13,474 nucleotides of DNA from Spirochaeta sp. (GTDB taxonomy: Bacteria; Spirochaetota; Spirochaetia; Spirochaetales_E; Spirochaetaceae_B): assembly GCA_030590585.1 (NCBI GenBank), contig JAUUYD010000018.1, positions 1 to 13,474 on the forward strand. Reading direction: 5' to 3'. Both the position numbers and the translations under genes were made by a program. This document shows positions 1-8,437 of this stretch, one piece after another. Below the pieces are notes generated by a model. That model ran no database searches and had not been told where the DNA came from. It saw nothing but the letters and a program-made list of their open reading frames with translations. Positions within the stretch are counted from its first letter, which is position 1. The number at the start of each line of letters is the position of its first letter.

Positions 1-1
1 A

Positions 2-1621
2 GGTGATTCCAAGGGAATCTCTTTCGGGTCGATACTGTTGCAGCTTCTGCCGATTATTCTTCTATTTGGATTGGTTTTCTGGATGTACCGCAACATGCAG
101 GGCGGCGGTAAAGGCGCCATGTCCTTCGGTAAAAGTAAGGCTAAAAGATATGACTCATCAGGAACGAATACGACTTTTGGGGACGTTGCAGGTCAGAAAG
201 AAGCCAAATATGAACTTCAGGAAGTTGTCTCTTTTCTGAAGAGCCCTGAAAAATTCACCCGACTGGGTGCGAAGTTACCCAAAGGTGTGCTTCTTGTGGG
301 GCAGCCCGGTACTGGTAAAACCCTGTTGGCCAAAGCAGTTGCAGGTGAAGCTGATGTACCTTTTTTTCATATGTCAGGATCTGATTTTGTTGAGATGTTT
401 GTTGGTGTCGGTGCCAGCCGTGTAAGAGATTTGTTCGATCAGGGCCGAAAGAACGCACCCTGTATTCTATTTATCGATGAAATAGATGCTGTAGGCCGTA
501 CCAGGGGTGCCGGTTATGGCGGCGGACATGATGAACGTGAACAGACATTGAACCAGCTTCTTGTGGAAATGGATGGGTTTGACACGGATAAAGGCGTAAT
601 TATTATTGCTGCTACCAACCGGCCGGATGTACTGGATTCAGCATTACTGCGTCCCGGAAGATTCGACAGACAGGTTGTTGTTGCAATGCCTGATGTCAGG
701 GAAAGAGAAGCCATCCTTAATCTTCATGCCCGGAAAATCACAATGGATAAGGATGTCAAACTTTCAGTGATTGCCAGAGCCACCTCCGGTTCTTCCGGTG
801 CTGATATCGCCAATGTTGTGAATGAAGCAGCTCTATTTGCCGGACGGCAGGGCCGGGAACGGGTGAAAATGGCAGATTTTGAGGAAGCCCGCGACAAGAT
901 TCTCATGGGTGTGGCCCGCCGCAGTATGGTTATGAGTGAAGAAGACAAGAAAATGACGGCCTATCATGAAGCCGGTCATGCACTTCTGCACTACGAACAG
1001 GAAAAAGCCGATCCGATTCATAAGGTTACCATTATCCCCAGAGGCAGGGCCCTGGGTGTTACGTTCAGCCTGCCGGATAAAGATCAATACAGCCGGGGGA
1101 TAGGCTGGATTCAAGCACATCTTGTAATTCTTTATGGCGGCTATGCTGCAGAGGAACTTGTATATAAAGAAACTACCACCGGAGCTCAGAATGATATCAG
1201 ACAGGCAACGGATCTTGCCCGTAAAATGGTATGCGAATGGGGCATGAGTAAATTGGGACCTGTTGCTTTTGGCGGAGCTGATGAACCGATTTTTATAGGA
1301 AAAGAAATTGCGCAGCATGCGGACTATTCTGATGATACCGCCCGTCTCATCGATACTGAGATTCGGGACATCTTGAAAAATGCCCTTGAATCGGCTCGTG
1401 AAATACTTGAAAAAGAACAAAAAAAACTTGAATCTCTCACCATGGCCCTTTTGGAAATGGAAACCCTTGATGATGCTGAAATACGTGAATTATGGGGTAT
1501 GGAACCTGCTCATAAGAAGGATAGTGACGTTGAAATGAACGATTTCAGCGCTGATTCCAGAGCTGATTCCAAGGATTTGAAAAAGAACAGCACGGCAGAA
1601 GAACAGGTATTTGAGCAGTGA
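2..1621 (+). CDS. ftsH: ATP-dependent zinc metalloprotease FtsH (5' end outside the window)
   Basis: FtsH is a membrane-anchored AAA+ protease that unfolds and degrades misassembled membrane proteins and some regulators at the cytoplasmic face. The frame is open from the first bases, so the first transmembrane segment and periplasmic domain lie outside the window. The fragment opens with the second membrane segment (bases about 35-90, hydrophobic [15 protein letters not shown]), then the AAA module: Walker A GQPGTGKT at 299-322 (Q where P is usual), pore loop FVEMFVGVG, Walker [10 protein letters not shown], and second region of homology [20 protein letters not shown]. The zinc site HEAGH is at 965-979, and the third ligand Asp is expected in TTGAQND. 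The C-terminal tail is acidic and low in complexity. The stop TGA at 1619-1621 overlaps the next gene's GTG by 4 bases, which suggests translational coupling. A TTG at 38 is only an internal codon, not the real start. Identity is near certain. Confidence 0.97.
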   Translation, partial: GDSKGISFGSILLQLLPIILLFGLVFWMYRNMQGGGKGAMSFGKSKAKRYDSSGTNTTFGDVAGQKEAKYELQEVVSFLKSPEKFTRLGAKLPKGVLLVGQPGTGKTLLAKAVAGEADVPFFHMSGSDFVEMFVGVGASRVRDLFDQGRKNAPCILFIDEIDAVGRTRGAGYGGGHDEREQTLNQLLVEMDGFDTDKGVIIIAATNRPDVLDSALLRPGRFDRQVVVAMPDVREREAILNLHARKITMDKDVKLSVIARATSGSSGADIANVVNEAALFAGRQGRERVKMADFEEARDKILMGVARRSMVMSEEDKKMTAYHEAGHALLHYEQEKADPIHKVTIIPRGRALGVTFSLPDKDQYSRGIGWIQAHLVILYGGYAAEELVYKETTTGAQNDIRQATDLARKMVCEWGMSKLGPVAFGGADEPIFIGKEIAQHADYSDDTARLIDTEIRDILKNALESAREILEKEQKKLESLTMALLEMETLDDAEIRELWGMEPAHKKDSDVEMNDFSADSRADSKDLKKNSTAEEQVFEQ

Positions 1622-3441
1622 GAATCTCTTTATCTCTGATAAAATCCGGTTTACTCATACTCATCATATTTGTTGTATCAGGAACAGTTTTTTCTCAAGA
1701 TGGTGGAAATCCGGATTCTGTGATTGCCCGTGTGTGGCTTGTACGTGCGGATCAGCTTCTGTCTTCAGAGTCTCTTAGTGATTCAGAATTGAAAGAGGCT
1801 GCATCGGCGCTTGCAATAGCAGCTGAATATCAAATTCCGGGAAGGGATGCTCTTTATCTTAAGGCAAAACTTCTGATTAGCGGATATAAAACTGATTCCA
1901 ATTCGATCGGGGAATCTTCAATACGGCAGGCATATACTCTTCTCACAGAATCACTTGATGCCGGAGCGATTGATTTCTTTCAGGAAATTACCCGTTTTGA
2001 GGATAGAGCGGTTCTCTGGTCTTCCATGGCTCTCCGGCTGAAAGATTATCGAAGGATGCTGGATCGATACCGTAAATGGCCGCGTGGGCACCGTGATGAT
2101 CCACTGCTTGTATATGCCGCTGCAAGGGCAGCTTTGTACCTTGGTTTGGTTGATCAGGCCGGGGACCTTGCGGTAATCGGTGAATCCCTGTCCATTCCCG
2201 GTACCGATCTTGGAGCTCTCGGACCGTCTTTCAGGGGCAGTGCCGAGACGGCTTTTCGCGCCATTGCTGTGGCTGCCGGAAATACGAACTCAATTATAAC
2301 TCTTGATGCCGCATTCAGGCACTGGGGTATGGGTTTGGAGAATGCACTTCGTCCCTGGCTGCTCTCAGGGTACATCAGTGTTCCGGATACCGGTAATCTT
2401 GAAGAATTGCTGAGCATCAATTTAAAGAGCAGCCTTGAATTAATAACAGGCTCCGGTGAACCCGATATGGTTTTTCTGCCGGAGATTATGGGGGATTTAG
2501 CCTTACTTCGCCGGATACGCATAGCTGAAGCGGGGGCAGGGGATGTATCAGGAAAAGATTTAGTTGATCGGAATCTTGATTCTTACACTGGAAGATTAAC
2601 AGCCGATTCTGATTACGACGGATATCCGGAAGAAATATTATGGTTTGTAAACGGCAAGCCGAAAGATAGAAAAATTGATTCTGATCAGGATGGACAGTAT
2701 GAATGGGAGATTGTTTATGAAGATTCCAGGCCCTGGCATGTTATAATCGATGAAGGCAGTCTCGAATTGCTTTATGAACAAGCGCATTATCCCTCTTTAT
2801 TATCCATAACACGCAATTCTGATAATGTGCGCGTTGATTTGTCCCTGCATCCCGGAGGCTATTCATGGGAGACTGAGAATCCTGACGGCTTCTGGGCTGA
2901 GCCAATCATGCCGCTGGATCCTGATTGGAATGAAGATAATTTATGGTACGGAACTCGTGTAGTAAATGTGCGTGTTGATAATACTGAAAGTAACGGTTAT
3001 GGAGAATCCGTAACATATCTTTCTTCAGGATACCCCTTGAGGGCTGTGGAAAAGCAATATTCTGCCGGGATAGCTCTTTGGACCCGGGAAATAATTTATG
3101 ACGGCGCTGTGCCTGCCGCAGGCCGCCGATCATTCCGGATGGACCCGGATAACCCTCAGCAGTACCTATGGGAACTCTATGAGCGATATGAGAATGGAGA
3201 GCTGGTTGGTCTGGCATGGGATCCCGGAATGACAGGTACTCCCGCGTACTTGAGAGACTGGGCACTGCAGCGATATCTGGAAACTCAAATCTGGGACTTG
3301 GACAGCGACAGCTGGGTTGATGTACGTCGTTTTATTCTGCCGAATGGAAATGTGCAGTCAAAAGAACTTATGATAACCCAAGCGCGTAGAGAGGATCTTC
3401 TTCCCTGGGATGCAGCCGACTGGGCACCCTGGGAACAGTAA
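1618..3441 (+). CDS. secreted protein, helical N-terminal half and acidic DxDxDG loops
   Basis: I do not recognise a named family. The 607-residue product starts at GTG, sharing GTGA with the ftsH stop, and has an AGGT about 9 bases upstream. Residues 1-26 look like a signal peptide: MRIS, a Lys at 9, a hydrophobic core, then VFS before Gln27, so export to the periplasm or beyond is expected. The region from about 30 to 310 is rich in Ala, Leu and Glu and reads as helical, TPR-like repeats (for example [20 protein letters not shown]). From about 325 the protein becomes beta-rich and Trp/Tyr-rich with acidic loops DSDYDG (330-335), DSDQDG (354-359) and DLDSDS (560-565). These resemble calcium-binding loops of EF-hand or thrombospondin type 3 kind. 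It is sandwiched between ftsH and an HtrA gene with overlapping ends, so a role in envelope protein handling is a reasonable inference but is not shown. The 3' end overlaps the next possible ATG by one base (TAATG). Confidence 0.85.
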   Translation: MRISLSLIKSGLLILIIFVVSGTVFSQDGGNPDSVIARVWLVRADQLLSSESLSDSELKEAASALAIAAEYQIPGRDALYLKAKLLISGYKTDSNSIGESSIRQAYTLLTESLDAGAIDFFQEITRFEDRAVLWSSMALRLKDYRRMLDRYRKWPRGHRDDPLLVYAAARAALYLGLVDQAGDLAVIGESLSIPGTDLGALGPSFRGSAETAFRAIAVAAGNTNSIITLDAAFRHWGMGLENALRPWLLSGYISVPDTGNLEELLSINLKSSLELITGSGEPDMVFLPEIMGDLALLRRIRIAEAGAGDVSGKDLVDRNLDSYTGRLTADSDYDGYPEEILWFVNGKPKDRKIDSDQDGQYEWEIVYEDSRPWHVIIDEGSLELLYEQAHYPSLLSITRNSDNVRVDLSLHPGGYSWETENPDGFWAEPIMPLDPDWNEDNLWYGTRVVNVRVDNTESNGYGESVTYLSSGYPLRAVEKQYSAGIALWTREIIYDGAVPAAGRRSFRMDPDNPQQYLWELYERYENGELVGLAWDPGMTGTPAYLRDWALQRYLETQIWDLDSDSWVDVRRFILPNGNVQSKELMITQARREDLLPWDAADWAPWEQ

Positions 3442-3452
3442 TGGAAGTTGAT

Positions 3453-5177
3453 ATGAATCAAATTAAATTATTCTTTCTGATATTCGCGGTAATCACTATT
3501 ACCGCCTGCAGTACCGGCTCAGATATTGATGATTTGGAATCATTAGGAGATTATTCACTTGACCGTATTGATCATCTTCTGGACACCGGCGACAATCTTC
3601 GCTCTCTCCCACTGATAATCAGTCGGGAAAGAGAAGGTGATATATCTCATGAGCGTTACAATCAGGCCCTCGAAGGTTTAAAAGCCGAGTGGGATGCCGC
3701 CCGCAGCGACAAGGACTGGCGTAAATCGCTGGTTTATCTGCGTTCTTTCAAGATACTCGGCGAAGAGGATTTTACTCGAGGCGTAAGTGAGACAGAACTG
3801 TTTCTGGAAGGTGTAAATGAATATCTTGATGAAGGAACAAACGGCGCGGCCGCTGCTCTTATACAGTCTGAGTTGAATATCGATGATATTGATCCTGATC
3901 TTCGGTCAGAGATTGCCTTACGCCTGAAGGAATCAGGTCATCGTTCAGTTGCAGCTGAACTTCGTGGCGAAAAGCCTCCTGAATCTCCCGGAATGGGACC
4001 CCTTATTGATGGAACTGTAACAGTATGGGTTAACAGGGGCATCAGGCTGGTCGGTAATGTCGGTATTCCCGACAGGGGTATCGGCTCGGGTTTTTTCATT
4101 GATAGCGGAGGATATCTTCTTACCAATTATCATGTTATTGAAAGTGAAGTCGATCCGACCTATCAGGGCTATTCACGGCTCTATGTTAAAATTGATGATG
4201 ATTCCGGTGAAAGATTCCCTGCCAAGGTTGTCGGGTGGGATAGAAATCTTGACCTTGCACTTTTAAAAACAGAAATGGATGTTCCCTACGTTTTCAGTTT
4301 TTCAGCTGAAAATACTCCTGCTCTCGGGGCCAGGGTGAATGCAATCGGATCGCCGGGAGGGCTCACCAGGACACTTACCTCCGGTACCGTTTCCGCCTAC
4401 GCCCGTTCCATTCAGCCGATGGCCGGCTCCCTGCAGATTGATGTACCAATCAACCCCGGGAACAGCGGCGGCCCTCTTCTCAATGAAGCAGGTGAGGTTA
4501 TCGGAGTGATTTTCGCCGGTGTACCGAACTATGAAGGAATTAATTTTGCCATTCCCGGTCCATATGTCAAACAGCTTACTCCCTCGCTTTTTGACGGTGG
4601 ACAGGTTGATCTGTCATGGCTTGGTCTTTCAGCCTGGGACGCTGCCGGGCGCATAGAAGTAACATACATCGTCCCGGGGTCTCCAGCAGCTGACGCGGGA
4701 CTCCGTCCGGGAGATAATATCAAGTCGATAGACGGCTTTAGTTTTCACAGCATACGTTCCGTACAGGAATATTTTCTATCCAGGTCGCCGGCTACCCTGA
4801 CTTCCATAATCTGGGAACGGGAAGAGGAGACTATCAGCGGAATAGCTGCTCTGGGTGTCAGGCCGGAGATCCCGCTCAAGGCTGCTCTCGCGAGGGATGC
4901 CCGGGAACATTTGCTGACACCGCTATTCGGTTTCACCGTTGAGAGAATCAGCGGCAGCGGGCTGAATCAGAATTATCGTGTAGAGTCTGTACTACCCGGA
5001 TCAATTGCTGATGAAACCGGATTTACCCCGGGAGACAGTTTTTCACTTCGTAAGTGGATACACGATGAGGAGTTTGATGTGGTAGCCATTCAGATTGTGT
5101 TAAAGGGGCGTAAAGCAGGATTCCTGGAATCGGCAATTCAAATTGCATCATATCTGGACATCAACACAGTTTTCTAA
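3453..5177 (+). CDS. HtrA/DegP-like serine protease lipoprotein with two PDZ-like domains
   Basis: A trypsin-like S1C (HtrA) protease predicted to be lipid-anchored on the periplasmic side of an envelope membrane. I prefer the ATG at 3453 because MNQIK plus a hydrophobic stretch gives a clean lipoprotein signal with lipobox ITAC and Cys19. The ATG at 3441 overlaps the previous stop but would put Glu and Asp in the signal's n-region, though it remains possible. Numbered from 3453, residues 24 to about 180 form a helical domain that standard DegP lacks. The protease domain has His227 (TNYHV), Asp267 (NLDLAL) and Ser338 (NPGNSGGP), so the triad is complete. PDZ1 runs from about 385 (WLGLSAWD, then GSPAADAGLRPGDNI) to 470. 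A more divergent second PDZ follows from about 489 (LPGSIADETGFTPGD). Its likely job is cleaving or chaperoning misfolded exported proteins, which matches co-transcription with ftsH. Confidence 0.93.
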   Translation: MNQIKLFFLIFAVITITACSTGSDIDDLESLGDYSLDRIDHLLDTGDNLRSLPLIISREREGDISHERYNQALEGLKAEWDAARSDKDWRKSLVYLRSFKILGEEDFTRGVSETELFLEGVNEYLDEGTNGAAAALIQSELNIDDIDPDLRSEIALRLKESGHRSVAAELRGEKPPESPGMGPLIDGTVTVWVNRGIRLVGNVGIPDRGIGSGFFIDSGGYLLTNYHVIESEVDPTYQGYSRLYVKIDDDSGERFPAKVVGWDRNLDLALLKTEMDVPYVFSFSAENTPALGARVNAIGSPGGLTRTLTSGTVSAYARSIQPMAGSLQIDVPINPGNSGGPLLNEAGEVIGVIFAGVPNYEGINFAIPGPYVKQLTPSLFDGGQVDLSWLGLSAWDAAGRIEVTYIVPGSPAADAGLRPGDNIKSIDGFSFHSIRSVQEYFLSRSPATLTSIIWEREEETISGIAALGVRPEIPLKAALARDAREHLLTPLFGFTVERISGSGLNQNYRVESVLPGSIADETGFTPGDSFSLRKWIHDEEFDVVAIQIVLKGRKAGFLESAIQIASYLDINTVF

Positions 5178-5207
5178 AGATCTCAGCTACTGCAGGCTCA
5201 TGGTACA

Positions 5208-5236
5208 TCGACACGCCTTGAACGTCCCGATATAAT
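5208..5236 (+). promoter_or_regulatory. predicted sigma-70-type promoter of lepA
   Basis: TCGACA at 5208-5213 (5 of 6 to TTGACA) and a perfect TATAAT at 5231-5236 are separated by exactly 17 bases. Transcription would be expected to begin 6-8 bases after the -10 box, at about 5242-5245, which is on or next to the lepA ATG at 5245. No Shine-Dalgarno sequence precedes that ATG. The box lies in the only gap of the plus-strand cluster before lepA. This is inferred from consensus matching only. Confidence 0.65.
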
Positions 5237-5244
5237 CCATATTC

Positions 5245-7059
5245 ATGGCATCAGATCAATCACTCACTCGAAATTTCTGTATTATTGCGCATATCGACCA
5301 TGGCAAGTCCACTCTCGCCGACCGTTTTCTTCAGCACGCAAATCTGGTATCAGATCGTGAGTTCCGCGATCAGATGCTCGATTCCATGGATATTGAACGG
5401 GAACGAGGTATTACAATCAAGAGCCAGGCTGTCACAATAGATTTTGAGGCAGATGACGGCAAATCATACCGTCTCAACCTGGTAGACACCCCGGGGCATG
5501 TGGATTTTTCCTATGAAGTGAGCCGTGCCATCAGTTCCTGTGAAGGAGCCTTACTGCTGATTGATGCGTCACAAGGCGTTGAGGCCCAAACTCTTTCCAA
5601 CATGTATATGGCCCTGGAACATGATCTTGAAATCCTCCCTGTTATAAATAAAATTGATTTACCCAGTGCCGATTTAGAGATGGTGCGTCATCAGATCGAT
5701 CACGACCTCGGTTTAATGGGTGATATGGCCGTGCCGGTATCTGCAAAAACAGGTGAAGGTGTGGCATCTTTACTCAACTCCCTGGTGGAATACATCCCCT
5801 CTCCGAAGGGTGATCGGGAAGCTCCTCTGAAAGCACTTATCTTTGATTCTCATTACGATTCCTATCGGGGAGTTATTATTCATGTCAGGGTATTTGAAGG
5901 GAGCTTGAATGAAGGTCAGACAATTCGACTGATGGCCGCGGAAGCCAATTATAAAATTGAAGAAATAGGGGAATTCCGTTTATCCCTGAAACGTACTGGT
6001 TCACTGGCCGCGGGAGATGTCGGCTGGTTCATTGCAGGAATTAAAAACATCGGTGATATCCGGGTTGGGGATACAGTCACCGACGCTGCAAATCCTTCAT
6101 CAAGCCCGCTTTCAGGTTTCAGGGAAGTTAAACCCGTTGTTTTTTCATCTATTTACCCTGTGGATACCAACCAGTATGAAGAGCTTCACACGGCTCTGGA
6201 TAAGCTTAAACTTAATGATGCATCTCTTGTTTGGGAAAAAGATGCTTCTGCCGCATTAGGCTTCGGATTCCGTTGCGGGTTTCTCGGTCTCCTCCATCTG
6301 GAAGTTGTTCAGGAGAGGCTTGAGAGGGAGTTCGGCTTGAACATCGTTCTTACAAGCCCGTCGGTCCGCTACCGAATTATTCCCAGAAAAGGAGAGGTCT
6401 ATTATCTGGACAATCCGTCTCAATATCCCGATCCGGGAACAATTGAAGCCACAGAAGAGCCTTATATCAAGGCCACTATCATTACCCCTTCAGATTATCT
6501 TGGGCCGTTGATGTCGCTCTGCATGAACAAGCGCGGTATTCAGATAAACATGACTTACCTTGATGAAAAGCGTGTAGAGCTCGTTTATGACATGCCGCTG
6601 GCTGAAGTCCTGTTTGATTTTTACGACAAGCTTAAATCCGTCAGCAGGGGTTATGCCTCTTTTGATTATGAAGTTACGGAGTTTCAGGCTACCGATCTTG
6701 TGAAGATGGATATCCTGGTGAATGCCGAACCGGTCGATGCCTTGAGTCAGTTGGTCTTCAGGGAGAATGCCCAGAGAAGGGGCAGGCAGGTTTGCAGGAA
6801 GCTCCGCAAAGAGATTCCCCGGCAGCAGTTTAAAATACCAATTCAGGCGGCCATCGGCGGTGCCATCGTTGCCAGGGAAACCATCAGTGCTCTTCGAAAG
6901 GACGTTACCGCCAAATGCTACGGTGGTGATATTTCCAGGAAGCGTAAACTTCTTGAGAAACAGAAGGAAGGCAAGAAGCGCATGAAAATGGTGGGAAATG
7001 TCGAACTGCCCCAGTCCGCGTTTCTATCAGTTCTGCGTACTGATGACGATGATTTATAA
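5245..7059 (+). CDS. lepA: elongation factor 4 (LepA), ribosomal back-translocase GTPase
   Basis: LepA/EF4 is a cytoplasmic translational GTPase that binds the ribosome and affects translocation and ribosome biogenesis. The 604-residue length fits the family (about 600). Visible motifs are G1 AHIDHGKST at residues 15-23, the switch region RERGITIKSQ, G3 DTPGH at 81-85, G4 NKID at 135-138 and G5 SAK at 166-168. These are followed by EF-G-like beta-barrel and alpha/beta domains and the LepA-specific C-terminal domain, with the typical GKKRMK...GNVELPQSAF ending. The ATG at 5245 is fixed by the normal N-terminus (RNFCIIAHIDHGKS shortly after Met). No Shine-Dalgarno sequence is present, but a promoter -10 box ends 8 bases upstream, so the mRNA may be leaderless. 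It is followed 88 bases later by alaS, with no visible terminator in the gap. Confidence 0.98.
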   Translation: MASDQSLTRNFCIIAHIDHGKSTLADRFLQHANLVSDREFRDQMLDSMDIERERGITIKSQAVTIDFEADDGKSYRLNLVDTPGHVDFSYEVSRAISSCEGALLLIDASQGVEAQTLSNMYMALEHDLEILPVINKIDLPSADLEMVRHQIDHDLGLMGDMAVPVSAKTGEGVASLLNSLVEYIPSPKGDREAPLKALIFDSHYDSYRGVIIHVRVFEGSLNEGQTIRLMAAEANYKIEEIGEFRLSLKRTGSLAAGDVGWFIAGIKNIGDIRVGDTVTDAANPSSSPLSGFREVKPVVFSSIYPVDTNQYEELHTALDKLKLNDASLVWEKDASAALGFGFRCGFLGLLHLEVVQERLEREFGLNIVLTSPSVRYRIIPRKGEVYYLDNPSQYPDPGTIEATEEPYIKATIITPSDYLGPLMSLCMNKRGIQINMTYLDEKRVELVYDMPLAEVLFDFYDKLKSVSRGYASFDYEVTEFQATDLVKMDILVNAEPVDALSQLVFRENAQRRGRQVCRKLRKEIPRQQFKIPIQAAIGGAIVARETISALRKDVTAKCYGGDISRKRKLLEKQKEGKKRMKMVGNVELPQSAFLSVLRTDDDDL

Positions 7060-7111
7060 TTTTAAGTGTAATTGACTTCAGGCGTTCAGATGTTTTAACT
7101 CCAAGCCCTTC

Positions 7112-7141
7112 TTGAACAACCCGCCACTTCATCTATAGGAT
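7112..7141 (+). promoter_or_regulatory. possible promoter and overlapping ribosome binding site of alaS
   Basis: TTGAAC at 7112-7117 stands 16 bases before TATAGG (7134-7139) or 18 bases before TAGGAT (7136-7141). The second has the key TA...AT pattern and ends 6 bases before the ATG at 7148, so transcription could start at or next to the start codon. However, the same stretch contains AGGA at 7137-7140, a plausible Shine-Dalgarno 7 bases from the ATG, which would only work on a longer transcript (for example readthrough from lepA). A weaker alternative upstream is TTGACT at 7072-7077, 17 bases before TTAACT. Both readings are inference. Confidence 0.4.
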
Positions 7142-7147
7142 ACGCAA

Positions 7148-8437
7148 ATGACTGCCAATGAACTACGCCGTAAGTACATAGATTTTTTCGTGGCCAGAGG
7201 CCACGCCGAGATTTCCGGTAAATCTCTGATACCCGAAAACGATCCGACAGTTCTTTTTACCACTGCCGGTATGCACCCCCTGGTTCCCTACCTTCTCGGT
7301 CAGGATCATCCTGCCGGACCCCGGCTGGTTAATGTACAGAAATGCATCAGAACCGGTGATATAGAAGCTGTTGGTGATTCTTCTCATCTGACATTCTTTG
7401 AGATGATGGGAAATTGGTCGCTGAGGGATTATTTCAAGAAAGAAGCTCTCAGCTGGAGTTATGAATTTCTCACAAGTGATGAATATCTGGGTCTTGATAA
7501 AGACCGTCTTTCGGTGACCGTATTCCAGGGTGACGATGATGCGCCCTTTGATCAGGAGTCATATGACAGCTGGTTATCCCTGGGAATACCCGAAGAGCGT
7601 ATCTACAAACTGCCCAAGGAAGATAACTGGTGGGGACCTGCTGGTTTGACCGGGCCCTGCGGTCCTGATTCAGAGATGTTCTACGATACTGGAATCGAGG
7701 TCTGTTCAGAAAACTGCAGACCAGGTTGTTCCTGCGGCAAGTATTTTGAGATCTGGAACGATGTATTCATGCAGTACGATAAGCAGGCCGACGGTACATA
7801 TAAACCAATGGCCAAACCCTGTGTTGATACGGGTATGGGCGTTGAACGCACAATTACCATGCTGCTGAGTGAAAAGAACATTTATGAGACCGACCTTTTT
7901 TCAGATATCATTAAAACAATTGAAAATATTTCGGGTAGAAAATACAAGGAAAGCGACGATACCATACAATCTTTCCGTATCATCTCAGACCATGTAAAAA
8001 CTGCTGCGATGATACTCGGTGATGAGAACAGCATCAAACCTTCCAACCTGGGTCAGGGTTACATACTGCGCAGACTGATACGCCGCGCGGTCCGTCATGG
8101 GCTGAAGCTTGGAATCGATACTGATTTTCTGGGGCGTGTAGCCGATTCGGTAATTGAACTATACAAGGGTATCTTTGATGAGCTTAAAGACCGCCGTGAC
8201 ATCATTATCAGTGAGCTGCTGCTGGAAGAGGCTCAGTTCCGTAAAACCCTGGAACATGGCCATAAAGAGTTCGATAAACTGCTGCCGAATCTCCAGCGAA
8301 ATCCCAAAAAAATCATTCCCGGCAGAGTGGCCTTCAGACTCTACGACACTTACGGTTTCCCGGTTGAACTCACAGAGGAGCTGGCCGTTGAGCATGGAAT
8401 GACAGTGGACAGAGCCGGCTTTGACGAAGCTTTTTAA
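7148..8437 (+). CDS. alaS: alanyl-tRNA synthetase, catalytic part, ended by an in-frame TAA
   Basis: AlaRS charges tRNA-Ala with alanine in the cytoplasm. This 429-residue part holds the class II aminoacylation core and tRNA-recognition region: the N-terminus ELRRKYIDFFVARGH, the class II core near FEMMGNWSLRDYFKKEA, and the DTGMGVER motif. It also has a cysteine cluster C186, C190, C194, C196 (bases 7703-7735) that may bind zinc and that I associate with short AlaRS forms. The start is fixed by the family N-terminus. The frame stops at TAA 8435-8437 but resumes immediately in the same frame with the editing domain (8438-8944). Together they would make about 598 residues, close to the short AlaRS of Borrelia and Treponema and well below the 876 of E. 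coli. One T-to-A change (TAA to AAA, Lys) would restore an AFKIHQE sequence. The gene is either a recent nonsense mutant, a sequence error, a readthrough case or a truly split enzyme. Confidence 0.92.
   Translation: MTANELRRKYIDFFVARGHAEISGKSLIPENDPTVLFTTAGMHPLVPYLLGQDHPAGPRLVNVQKCIRTGDIEAVGDSSHLTFFEMMGNWSLRDYFKKEALSWSYEFLTSDEYLGLDKDRLSVTVFQGDDDAPFDQESYDSWLSLGIPEERIYKLPKEDNWWGPAGLTGPCGPDSEMFYDTGIEVCSENCRPGCSCGKYFEIWNDVFMQYDKQADGTYKPMAKPCVDTGMGVERTITMLLSEKNIYETDLFSDIIKTIENISGRKYKESDDTIQSFRIISDHVKTAAMILGDENSIKPSNLGQGYILRRLIRRAVRHGLKLGIDTDFLGRVADSVIELYKGIFDELKDRRDIIISELLLEEAQFRKTLEHGHKEFDKLLPNLQRNPKKIIPGRVAFRLYDTYGFPVELTEELAVEHGMTVDRAGFDEAF
8435..8437 (+). other. in-frame TAA interrupting alaS
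   Basis: The codons around it read GAC GAA GCT TTT TAA ATA CAT CAG GAA. The reading frame on both sides is the same and no conserved block seems lost, so a single base substitution explains the break better than an insertion or deletion. TAA also ends lepA and other genes here, so the code is not reassigned. Confidence 0.9.

Noticed and set aside
833..1420. A 195-codon open frame on the minus strand inside ftsH
   Set aside because: It lies wholly opposite a textbook FtsH AAA/protease region, its product has no recognisable motif, and it is explained as antisense shadow of a conserved gene.
5218..5236. TTGAAC at 5218-5223 as the -35 box for the lepA TATAAT
   Set aside because: The spacing is only 7 bases; TCGACA at 5208-5213 gives the normal 17.
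8435..8437. Stop-codon reassignment or programmed frameshifting at the alaS TAA
   Set aside because: TAA ends lepA, hisG, the HtrA gene and others here, so it is not reassigned. Both alaS halves are in the same frame, so a frameshift would have to occur twice.
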